DNA from: Candidatus Bathyarchaeota archaeon
GTDB taxonomy: Archaea > Thermoproteota > Bathyarchaeia > Bathyarchaeales > UBA233
Length of the DNA: 6,429 nucleotides
Direction of reading: 5' to 3'
Assembly (NCBI GenBank): GCA_023488835.1
Contig: JAMDCS010000024.1
Location: 1,506-7,934, forward strand
In this document: positions 1 through 4,826 of the stretch, in pieces
Numbering within the stretch: the first letter of the stretch is position 1
Layout of the letters: every line of letters starts with the position of its first letter
Position numbers and translations under genes: made by a program
The notes under the pieces: model-generated
Seen by the model: the letters and a program-made list of their open reading frames with translations, nothing else
Told to the model about the DNA's origin: nothing
The model's database searches: none

Positions 1-1181
1 GCTGAGATTACACGGTAGGAAACGTCACTTGCTTCGTCATAGAGTAAAGGAATTTTGTTGGCGAACCGGTAGATGACAAAGCAACCGCGTTTGGGGACGT
101 CGCCGCCATATGCCATGGCCATTTCGATGATGAATGGGTGACCTGCATAAGTGGATGGTTTGCGTTGGTGAACCACAAGGTACTCGGGCTTGAGTTCTTT
201 AATGATGCCTGCTTTGAGCAGGTCTTCGCCGAGCGGTGAGAGGCAACTGGCGTCTGGGGGAAGAAAGTCCTTGTATTTTTTGAGGTTCTGCATTAAGCGA
301 ACTATTTCTTCGTGGGATAGTTTTTTGGGGTTTTTGTTTGGGGGAATGGCTGCGAACTCGAGGAATTTTTGGGCAGTGATTTCACCAACTCGGTGGAAGT
401 GTCCTTTTAAGAATTCTTTCATGTTGGTGTAGGTTGTTATTTGGATGAGGCGTTGGAGGAGTTCCACGTCGACACCGTATGGATGGGGCATGGTTTCTTT
501 AGGTGACTCAGGCATAATGGTTGTGGCCCTTGTAAACTTGTAGAGCCTGCCTTTAGGGTCAACAAAAGTTATGTTTGCATATGGGTTAACCATAGCGGTT
601 TGCTTGAAGTACTCTATGATTTTTGGCATGGCACGCAGGTAGTCGCCTTCAAGCGTGAACTCAACGATGGTTCCACGCCAATGATCCTTGTTGATGAGGA
701 CTTTGCGGTCTAAAATTATGGGTTTGTTCCGCTGGATATCAATCATTAATTTGAAACTGTAAATTTTCTCTTGACCAGTGCTTGAAGTTACAAAAACTGG
801 TTGGTGGGTTGTTATTTGTCCGTAGAGCACTGCCATTTTGCCGCCTAAGCCAAACGTGCCTCTTGCCTGTTTGAGCTTGTATTTGCTGCCGTAGAGCACT
901 TGGCCAAAGGCTGAGGGGATGAATCGGGGGGGAATTCCGCTGCCGTTGTCTTCAACGCGGAGTTTGTAGATTTGGGTTTCTTTGGTGGCTTCTCCTTCGT
1001 AGGATAAACGGACGTAGACGTCTGGCGGAATTTTTTGGCTCTCCGCTGCATCTAAAGAGTTTTCTACGATTTCTCGTATGGCTACGAAGATGGCGCGTGA
1101 AGGGTTTGTTAAGCCTGCGATGTCTCGGTTTCGGTAGAAAAAGTCTGATGCGCTTATTTCTTCAAAGGTTGCTTGAGCCAC
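1..1181 (-). CDS. top6B: DNA topoisomerase VI subunit B, 3'-truncated by window edge
   Basis: This is the ATPase subunit of type IIB topoisomerase. It dimerises on ATP binding and drives strand passage through the DNA break made by the Spo11-like A subunit, relaxing and decatenating DNA. The visible 393 codons have no interruption. A GHKL ATPase fold is marked by an N-box (residues 36-45, REIVENSLDA; E37, N41, D44), a G1 box (EDNGSGI, 77-83) and a glycine-rich lid RGTFGLGGK (107-115). A helix-two-turn-helix region follows at about 230-305, opening with PHPYGVDVE. Transducer motifs are GHPFIIEMAMAYGG (about 347-360) and FANKIPLLYDE (about 373-383), whose lysine matches the switch lysine that contacts ATP in this family. 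Family members are usually over 500 residues, so the end of the transducer domain is missing. The GTG at 1181 is the only plausible start, because an in-frame TAA lies at 1209-1211 and no ATG lies between. The A subunit gene often follows and may lie off the left edge. Confidence 0.97.
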   Translation of the reverse strand, partial: MAQATFEEISASDFFYRNRDIAGLTNPSRAIFVAIREIVENSLDAAESQKIPPDVYVRLSYEGEATKETQIYKLRVEDNGSGIPPRFIPSAFGQVLYGSKYKLKQARGTFGLGGKMAVLYGQITTHQPVFVTSSTGQEKIYSFKLMIDIQRNKPIILDRKVLINKDHWRGTIVEFTLEGDYLRAMPKIIEYFKQTAMVNPYANITFVDPKGRLYKFTRATTIMPESPKETMPHPYGVDVELLQRLIQITTYTNMKEFLKGHFHRVGEITAQKFLEFAAIPPNKNPKKLSHEEIVRLMQNLKKYKDFLPPDASCLSPLGEDLLKAGIIKELKPEYLVVHQRKPSTYAGHPFIIEMAMAYGGDVPKRGCFVIYRFANKIPLLYDEASDVSYRVIS

Positions 1182-1481
1182 TTGTAGCCTACACCACTTT
1201 CCCCGTTTTTAGTTTGCGAGTGCTTAGTATATTTGCTGCTTGTTCTTTAAGTTAACTGCACTCTGAGGAGAAAACCCTTGTCCTAAAAGCGGGCTGTAAC
1301 ATGCCTGAATGGTCAATTTTGCCGTAAATATGTAAAATAAAACACTTGTTCTGTGAAATCAATAGCTCGGAGAGTTCTATAGCCCCCTTATTTAAAGCAC
1401 TTAAAGTTAAGCTGTAAAAAAGCAGGTAAATGCTTAAGTGTGCTTCAAGGTCCGTTAAGCTTCAACCTTTCGGAGGATTGG
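1182..1481. other. Non-coding interval between top6B and the ferredoxin gene
   Basis: I find no credible ORF on either strand here; the longest ATG-initiated minus-strand reading is about 16 codons. The right part (about 1380-1470) is AT-rich, with a second TATA-like minus-strand element TTTAAATAAG at 1388-1397. That element is about 207 nt from the top6B start, so it would imply a long leader or a small non-coding transcript. Neither can be demonstrated from sequence alone. No strong terminator hairpin is obvious after the ferredoxin stop. Confidence 0.5.
1200..1240 (-). promoter_or_regulatory. Probable top6B promoter (TATA element)
   Basis: On the minus strand the stretch AAATATACTAAG (about 1223-1234) resembles an archaeal TATA box. 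It lies about 48 nt upstream of the GTG at 1181, which would place transcription start near 1205 and give a leader of about 20-25 nt. A GGTG, which could pair with the 16S rRNA 3' end, lies in the leader about 10 nt before the GTG. This is inference from spacing and composition only. Confidence 0.4.
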
Positions 1482-1838
1482 CTAAGGCTTCATAATCAAT
1501 GAGGATTTATCCATCGTGGCCAACTCGTAGAAGGTTGAGTTCTCGATGGCTTTTCTGGGGCAGGTTTCGGCACATTGGTAACAGAAGATGCATTTGTCAA
1601 GTCTGAATTGGGGGCGTCTTTTTCCTTTTTCGATCTCAACCATTTCAATTGCTTTTGATGGGCATTCTTTGTTGCACAACCCGCAACCGATACAAAGCTG
1701 AATATCAAATACCGGTTTACCTCGAAAGTTATCGGGCAACTGAGGCTTAACATAGGGGTACATGGTTGTCGCTGGCTTGGTAAAAAAGTACGATACGGCT
1801 TTTTTAAATATTGGCGGGACACGCGATTTTTTCGTCAT
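1482..1838 (-). CDS. NuoI-like 2x[4Fe-4S] ferredoxin (hydrogenase/complex I iron-sulfur subunit type)
   Basis: This 118-residue protein carries two complete CxxCxxCxxxCP motifs, C49-C52-C55-C59 and C83-C86-C89-C93, each of which would bind a [4Fe-4S] cluster for electron transfer. The N-terminus (about 10-40), with FKKAVSYFFTKPATTMYPYV and then FRGKPVFD, and the ending FYELATMDKSSLI match the NuoI/EchF/MbhN-like subunits of complex I and group 4 membrane hydrogenases. In those complexes the subunit passes electrons at the cytoplasmic membrane face. No other hydrogenase or complex I subunit is visible beside it, so the partner is unknown and the specific complex is inference. The ATG at 1838 gives the expected N-terminal length. 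An upstream stop codon lies only 3 nt away, so translation is probably coupled to the preceding ORF; the AGG directly before the ATG is too close to serve as a Shine-Dalgarno site. Confidence 0.85.
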   Translation of the reverse strand: MTKKSRVPPIFKKAVSYFFTKPATTMYPYVKPQLPDNFRGKPVFDIQLCIGCGLCNKECPSKAIEMVEIEKGKRRPQFRLDKCIFCYQCAETCPRKAIENSTFYELATMDKSSLIMKP

Positions 1839-1841
1839 CCT

Positions 1842-2165
1842 TTAGTTCACAACCTGTTTTTTTTGGGGCAAAACCACTTTTTGAGAACGCATGTAATCCT
1901 TGTAAATGATGGGTTTGTCTTTTTGGATAGAGAGAAGGAATTTGAACTTTTGCCATAACTCAGGAGGCTGGTGCTCGTGCTCTACCCATACTGAACTTCG
2001 AGGAAGAGCCAATGTGCGGAAGAATTATTTTTTATTTTTTGCTTTTGCCCTACTAATGTATAGTCGTTGGCAACTTTAATTGTTTCCGACTTAGGAGATT
2101 GGGGGTTTTTGCTATCTGCAAACCAGCAGTCGATTTAGTTCTTGTTGTCTTTTTAACTCAAACAT
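1842..2165 (-). pseudogene. Small gene of unknown function disrupted by two apparent frameshifts
   Basis: An ATG at 2165 opens a 17-codon frame (MFELKRQQELNRLLVCR) ending at TAG 2112-2114. A second frame overlaps it and reads ADSKNPQSP, then KVANDYTLVG and HWLFLEVQYG, to TAG 1982-1984. The third frame (GVEHEHQPPELW, then KFKFLLSIQKDKPIIY, ending QKKQVVN) runs to TAA 1842-1844. Joined with one extra base removed near the TTT at about 2123 and one base restored in the GGG run near 1986, these give one continuous protein of about 107 residues with protein-like composition. A TATA-like TTTATCATAAATA at 2183-2195 lies about 20-30 nt before the ATG, fitting a nearly leaderless mRNA. The stop sits 3 nt before the ferredoxin ATG, so the two were probably one transcript. 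I do not recognise the family. Alternatively, only the last 56 codons from TTG 2012 are translated. Confidence 0.5.
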
Positions 2166-2258
2166 GCTGCTTGTTTCTTCGATATTTATGATAAATTATT
2201 AATGTAGTTATGCCTCATTGGCAATGGTCACCGTTTATTTCGCTTAGGAGAAGTATGC
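2166..2258. promoter_or_regulatory. AT-rich divergent promoter region
   Basis: The stretch 2181-2205 is almost entirely A/T. It could supply TATA elements for the minus-strand gene starting at 2165 and for the plus-strand zinc-finger gene starting at 2259. A second plus-strand TATA-like element, GTTTATTT, lies at 2233-2240. The plus gene has a clear Shine-Dalgarno AGGAG at 2246-2250, which argues for a leadered transcript from the farther element. Confidence 0.4.
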
Positions 2259-2519
2259 TTGAAGCAACCACTTAAAACTGAACCAAAGCTACCTACAAAA
2301 TGTACTCATGAAACTGACGATGCTACTTATTCAAACCACACCTTTCTTATAGGAACCAAAGAGGGAACATGTGACATCTGCAAAGCAACCAAAAAAATCC
2401 ACCTATTCAGATACGGACATAATGTCTGTGAAGACTGCTTAAACATATGCACAACCATCCTCGAACAGCTATCTTTTAATGAAAATAATCAGTCAAATGA
2501 AAATGCCTGGTATATTTGA
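2259..2519 (+). CDS. Stand-alone ClpX-type C4 zinc-finger protein
   Basis: The 86-residue protein contains C38-x2-C41-x15-C57-x2-C60-x3-C64, with CEDCLNICTTILEQ after the second knuckle. This spacing and ending resemble the N-terminal zinc-binding domain of ClpX, where a second CxxC is also followed by x3-C and an N/T-x-I-I/L helix. In ClpX that domain dimerises and binds substrates and adaptors. Here no AAA+ domain follows, so it may be a free adaptor or a small DNA- or protein-binding module; the role is inferred. An additional C15 and a polar tail (about 72-86) fall outside the motif. The TTG at 2259 was chosen because AGGAG lies 8 nt upstream, while the nearer ATG at 2255 gives only a seven-codon reading. 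It reads divergently from the disrupted gene ending at 1842. Confidence 0.78.
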   Translation: MKQPLKTEPKLPTKCTHETDDATYSNHTFLIGTKEGTCDICKATKKIHLFRYGHNVCEDCLNICTTILEQLSFNENNQSNENAWYI

Positions 2520-2595
2520 CATCACGAAACCTAATGGGAAAAAATCCAAGCAAAGTCACTTGAATATTCCCTAAAGCATTCTGAATGGGCAAAAC

Positions 2596-2775
2596 CTAAA
2601 TTTTGTTAAGCGGTACAGTTTCCCAGTCCTTTGGTCGGAAAATGTAGTAAATGTTTTTGCCTTCTATCCTTTTGATAAATTGCGTTGATGGTAGCTCCAT
2701 GTTTTCCGCAAAGATTTTTTGGCATTCAGTAGGTGTTTTGCCCGTTACGTCTATGCATGAACTTTCAGAAGTCAT
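2596..2775 (-). CDS. Small 59-residue protein of unknown function
   Basis: A complete ATG-to-TAG frame encodes a 59-residue soluble protein. It starts MTSESSCIDVTGKTPTEC, has a helix-like segment CQKIFAENMEL and ends with a beta-like segment IEGKNIYYIFRPKDW. Composition is balanced and charged, with no low-complexity or membrane segment, which favours a real gene despite its size. The two cysteines (7 and 18) do not form a recognisable metal site. It converges with the zinc-finger gene and diverges from the ribbon-helix-helix gene, sharing a palindromic promoter at 2836-2860 with it; the expected leader is about 45 nt. I recognise no family. The shared promoter suggests co-regulation with the RHH protein, but the pair does not look like a known toxin-antitoxin type. 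Confidence 0.62.
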   Translation of the reverse strand: MTSESSCIDVTGKTPTECQKIFAENMELPSTQFIKRIEGKNIYYIFRPKDWETVPLNKI

Positions 2776-2835
2776 CGGTTAGACCTTAGTTAAGTAGTTA
2801 GTTTATCACCTAATTTATTATTTACGGTTACAACT

Positions 2836-2860
2836 GCACCACTTATATTATAAATGGTGC
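2836..2860. promoter_or_regulatory. Near-perfect palindrome containing a bidirectional TATA element
   Basis: The arms GCACCACTTATA and TATAAATGGTGC surround a single central T and pair at 11 of 12 positions. The A/T core reads as a TATA box on both strands. It lies about 55-65 nt from the RHH start at 2908 (plus) and about 60-70 nt from the small-protein start at 2775 (minus), so one site can serve both genes. The GC-rich arm ends GCACCA and TGGTGC look like an operator for a dimeric regulator, plausibly the RHH protein encoded next to it. Confidence 0.6.
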
Positions 2861-2861
2861 T

Positions 2862-2892
2862 TGCGTGGGATTAAGGATAAAATCATGCGTGG
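2862..2892 (+). promoter_or_regulatory. Direct repeat TGCGTGG in the RHH gene leader
   Basis: TGCGTGG occurs at 2862-2868 and again at 2886-2892, a 24-bp period, on either side of the transcription start expected near 2876 from the TATA element at 2843-2853. Tandem short sites of this kind are typical of RHH-family autoregulation, but a 7-bp repeat can also arise by chance. Confidence 0.35.
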
Positions 2893-2907
2893 AACATTAT
2901 AGATGCT

Positions 2908-3057
2908 ATGACAAAAATTAGGCGGTCCATTACTATCGACAAAACTCTGATGGATTGGATAAACCAGCAGATAGAATGTAAACGTTTTAAAGATGTAAGC
3001 CATGCATTCGAATATGCGGTTTACCAGTTAAAACAAAACGAAGGCAAAAATAAATAA
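2908..3057 (+). CDS. Ribbon-helix-helix (CopG/Arc-type) DNA-binding protein
   Basis: This 49-residue protein has the classic compact RHH layout. A strand, RRSITID (5-11), would pair in a dimer and enter the DNA major groove. A first helix follows (KTLMDWINQQIECK, about 12-25), then a turn RFKD and a second helix (VSHAFEYAVYQLKQ, about 30-43), ending in a short charged tail. Such proteins act as dimeric repressors, often of their own promoter, and also serve as antitoxins. The ATG at 2908 is the first in-frame ATG after an upstream TAA. There is no strong Shine-Dalgarno site. It shares a palindromic promoter with the divergent 59-residue gene, which is a candidate co-regulated partner. Neither neighbour has a PIN or RelE-like fold, so a regulator role is more likely than an antitoxin role. 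Confidence 0.85.
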   Translation: MTKIRRSITIDKTLMDWINQQIECKRFKDVSHAFEYAVYQLKQNEGKNK

Positions 3058-3224
3058 TTTTTCAAGCTTTTGTGGCTTCGGTATATAGACAAGCCTTATC
3101 ACGTTAGCAAGAGTTATTAAAAAGAAACTTGGATAATACAAGTAGAAACTATTGTTATTTACACTACGACCTATAATCCGTAAAGCGAAATTCTAATATC
3201 TGTAACGCTGGAAATAAGACATAG
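3058..3224. other. AT-rich intergenic stretch with a possible TATA element
   Basis: No convincing ORF was found in any frame. The element TTCTAATATCTG at about 3190-3201 lies about 25-30 nt upstream of the GTG at 3225, the spacing expected for a leaderless archaeal transcript starting there. This supports 3225 rather than 3320 as the true start of the next gene. Confidence 0.4.
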
Positions 3225-3553
3225 GTGTCTAACTTGTTACCTTGGTGTCTTTACCCTAATTGTAATCATACGAATGATGATGAAGGAATAACGGACCTTG
3301 CGGTTGTCACATAAACGATTTGTACAGGGCTATTGAAAAAAAGAAGAGACAAAACGCAAGTTACTTTAAAGGCAAAAGTCCTCCAAAAATACGTGAAAAT
3401 TTGTTAAGGATTGAAATGTTACAGCTATTAGGAGTAGATGAGAAGACCATACGAAATATTGTTGCTAAAGTCGAGCCACCATATGATTTTGAGCTAAGCG
3501 CAGCAGGGCATTATGGAGATGAAAAAACACGAGTTGAAGGAAAGGAAGTTTAA
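3225..3553 (+). pseudogene. Small zinc-finger-like gene with one apparent frameshift (intact 3' part 3320-3553)
   Basis: A frame from GTG 3225 reads MSNLLPWCLYPNCNHTNDDEG and closes shortly after at TAA 3312-3314. From the TGA at 3281-3283 onward a second frame reads NNGPCGCHINDLYRAIEKK and continues to TAA at 3551-3553. Restoring one A in GGAATAACGG near 3286 fuses the two into a protein of about 109 residues. Its N-terminus would hold a Cys/His cluster (C-x4-C-x-H, then C-x-C-H) and its remainder a basic helical region (KKKRQNASYFKGK; ENLLRIEMLQLLGVDEKTIRNIV) that could be helix-turn-helix-like. If there is no frameshift, the gene is the 77-codon ORF from TTG 3320, which has no ribosome-binding site and leaves the CGCH motif outside. 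I do not recognise the family; a DNA-binding role is only inferred. Confidence 0.5.
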
Positions 3554-3815
3554 GTCAAAATATTATCACATGATTACTGGTAGGGATGCCAAGGCATATT
3601 GCTCAATTTTTTTTATACATACACTCAAGGATGACAAACTTGAACTGCTGATGTTTAGAACTAAATCCAAACAAGGCGTTGCAGAGCTTGAAAAGAAAAT
3701 ACATTCGTTCATAATCCCCCGTCTTAAGGAGATTGTGTTTGCTCTGGATGGGCATCCATTCGAAGAGTGGCTTCAACATATCTCTTATGAGGGTCACTAC
3801 TACCACTATGAATGA
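3513..3815 (+). CDS. Hypothetical protein of about 98-100 residues
   Basis: The ORF overlaps the 3' end of the previous reading by 41 nt in another frame. It could start at ATG 3513 or, equally well, at ATG 3519 (MKKHELKERKFKSKYY). The protein has a basic N-terminus, a strand-like core (AYCSIFFIHTL, then KLELLMFRTKS), a helical segment (GVAELEKKIHSFIIPRLKEIVFAL) and an aromatic/histidine-rich end (HISYEGHYYHYE). The alternating strand and helix pattern and mixed charge indicate a folded soluble protein rather than a shadow ORF. I recognise no family or catalytic motif. The overlapping start suggests translational coupling to the upstream ORF. Alternatively the two were once one gene separated by a further frameshift, although the required shift direction differs from the others nearby. 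Confidence 0.6.
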   Translation: MEMKKHELKERKFKSKYYHMITGRDAKAYCSIFFIHTLKDDKLELLMFRTKSKQGVAELEKKIHSFIIPRLKEIVFALDGHPFEEWLQHISYEGHYYHYE

Positions 3816-3948
3816 TTACAATTCGTTTATTTAGATTACAAACAATCGTCTGTTTTCCCCAGCGATGACGAGTGGGTATGCTCTCTTTCTTGTTTCTGGG
3901 ACTAATTTTTTAATATATCTTAATTTAAATTGAATACAGAGGGCTAAA
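3816..3948 (+). promoter_or_regulatory. Intergenic region with T-rich end signal and downstream TATA element
   Basis: After the stop at 3815 the plus strand has T-rich runs (about 3903-3910) that could end transcription. Directly beyond, TTTAATATATCTTAA at about 3908-3922 is a strong archaeal TATA candidate about 30-40 nt before the ATG at 3949. A GAGGG Shine-Dalgarno-like site at about 3939-3943 precedes that ATG. The signals look intact although the gene they serve is broken. Confidence 0.4.
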
Positions 3949-4120
3949 ATGAAGTCTATTTCGCCTGAAAGGGAACATATAGCCAAAGTTTTTCAAAATA
4001 CAAATTGATAAAAGCAATAGAAGAGTTAGGCACTGGTGTAGTGTTACGTTTTAAGGAACCTTTGACAAAACGCCGATAAGGATTGAAATAGAAGTAACTT
4101 CTAAGGAAGGAATTCCTTAA
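3949..4120 (+). pseudogene. Short protein gene broken by two single-base deletions in A-runs
   Basis: The ATG frame reads MKSISPEREHIAKVFQNT and stops at TGA 4006-4008. The next frame reads KLIKAIEELGTGVVLRFKE and then PLTK before TAA 4077-4079. The third reads TPIRIEIEVTSKEGIP to TAA 4118-4120. Restoring one A in the AAA run near 4002 and one in the AAAA run at 4067-4070 gives a continuous protein of about 57 residues with helix-then-strand character. Each segment begins almost exactly where the previous one ends and looks protein-like, so chance is unlikely. Both lesions are one-base losses in A homopolymers, the commonest slippage event and also the commonest sequencing error. The promoter and ribosome-binding site upstream appear intact. 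I do not recognise the family. Confidence 0.7.
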
Positions 4121-4152
4121 GCTAAAAGTCGGTTTGAATTATTTCCTTTGTA

Positions 4153-4379
4153 TCACTCTGGCTCTTTCCCGATTCTATATATCATTACAAAAACTGAAAA
4201 AACACCAATGAACAAAAGTGTAGAAGCAACCACCATCAAAGCAAAGCCTAAACCTAAAGCGAATGGAGCTGTTATGGTAGGCTTTGCTTGAGGCTGTTTG
4301 CGCTGCGCTGTTGGGTGCTTGTGGGATAAAAAAACAAACTCTACATGCCTCCACATCCACAACCTTCCCCTTTCAACAT
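4153..4379 (-). pseudogene. Small membrane protein, probably frameshifted near its N-terminus
   Basis: The minus-strand frame ending at TGA 4153-4155 encodes a soluble basic stretch (HKHPTAQRKQPQAKPTITAP) followed by one long hydrophobic segment (ALGLGFALMVVASTLLFIG, then VFSVFVMIY) and a short RIGKEPE tail. This is a typical single-pass, C-tail membrane protein. The frame has no good start. An ATG at 4379 in a neighbouring frame gives MLKGEGCGCGGM and then TAG. Restoring one base near 4343 would join this glycine/cysteine-rich head to the membrane protein, giving about 76 residues. The CGC pair could bind metal. Without the shift, a start near GTG or ATG at 4354-4362 would be needed. The family is unknown, and the join is inference based on the same lesion type seen in neighbouring genes. 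Confidence 0.42.
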
Positions 4380-4610
4380 GACGCTATGTAGGGCGTGTGG
4401 AGAAAAACGCTTGCCCCACACCGAAACAGACAAAGAAAAACAAAGAAAACAATAAAAGCAAACGCCCTCACTTGCTGTCTTGTGGGTATTCTAACACCGC
4501 CAAACCCACATAAAGAGAAAAAAACATCTAGGCAACAAACAAAATTTTGATCTACTGACATAAAAGGGGGTATAGAAAAAAATCGAAGCTAGGTCAGGGC
4601 AGTTTGAGGT
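4380..4610. other. Gap with short inverted repeats and only fragmentary frames
   Basis: No gene can be supported. Two perfect short inverted repeats occur: GTGTGG (4395-4400) with CCACAC (4416-4421), and TGTGGGT (4481-4487) with ACCCACA (4504-4510). A 25-codon plus frame from ATG 4378 contains LCRACGEK (a CxxC) but stops at 4455, and continuation in neighbouring frames is unconvincing. The A-rich plus strand of 4430-4460 has no recognised role. Confidence 0.4.
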
Positions 4611-4721
4611 TTGGCTGTCCTGCTGCTTGTGGCAACCTGCACAACCATTCTGCAAACCAAATTAGACCCAGATGCCAAAAAGCAAAAGACCGCACAACCT
4701 GCTGGAAGTTGTTGTGTATAG
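4611..4721 (+). CDS. Possible 36-residue single-span membrane peptide
   Basis: From TTG 4611 the frame reads a hydrophobic segment AVLLLVATCTTIL, then QTKLDPDAKKQKTAQPAG and a C-terminal SCCV. A purine-rich GAGGT lies immediately upstream, but it is too close to the TTG to be a convincing ribosome-binding site. An upstream frame (IEARSGQF, about 4578-4605) would run into it if one base were restored near 4607, so this may be the tail of another damaged gene. The length and weak start make it doubtful. Confidence 0.22.
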   Translation: MAVLLLVATCTTILQTKLDPDAKKQKTAQPAGSCCV

Positions 4722-4826
4722 GAGCCTTTCAGCAACAACTACTATGGAAGAACAAGAACTAACGGCGTTCTATCGCTTATTTTGTATGATGGAAAAATTG
4801 CAACTTTTTTTGCCTATTGAGCAAAG

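Noticed and set aside
190..432. Plus-strand 80-codon ORF
   Set aside because: It lies wholly antisense within the clearly coding top6B frame; its composition is that of a shadow frame.
845..1051. Minus-strand 68-codon ORF
   Set aside because: It is an alternative frame inside top6B, across the ATPase N-box and G1 motifs that are read in the true frame.
1496..1822. Minus-strand 108-codon ORF overlapping the ferredoxin
   Set aside because: It is out of frame with the two cluster-binding motifs, which identify the real frame.
1842..2024. Assigning the upstream fragment to a hydrogenase subunit
   Set aside because: It is adjacent to a NuoI-like gene, but I see no motif of NuoB, C, D or H in any of its three frames.
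3274..3300. ATGATGA, resembling a C box of a C/D guide RNA
   Set aside because: No D box (CTGA) is found at the required distance, and the stretch lies in a likely coding region.
4378..4455. 25-codon plus-strand ORF with a CxxC (LCRACGEK)
   Set aside because: It is too short, and none of the possible frame continuations gives a convincing zinc finger.
4373..4561. Minus-strand 62-codon Cys/Phe-rich ORF
   Set aside because: Its composition follows from an A-rich plus strand read backwards, and no motif or promoter is seen. Its stop overlaps the ATG at 4379, so it is kept only as a weak possibility.
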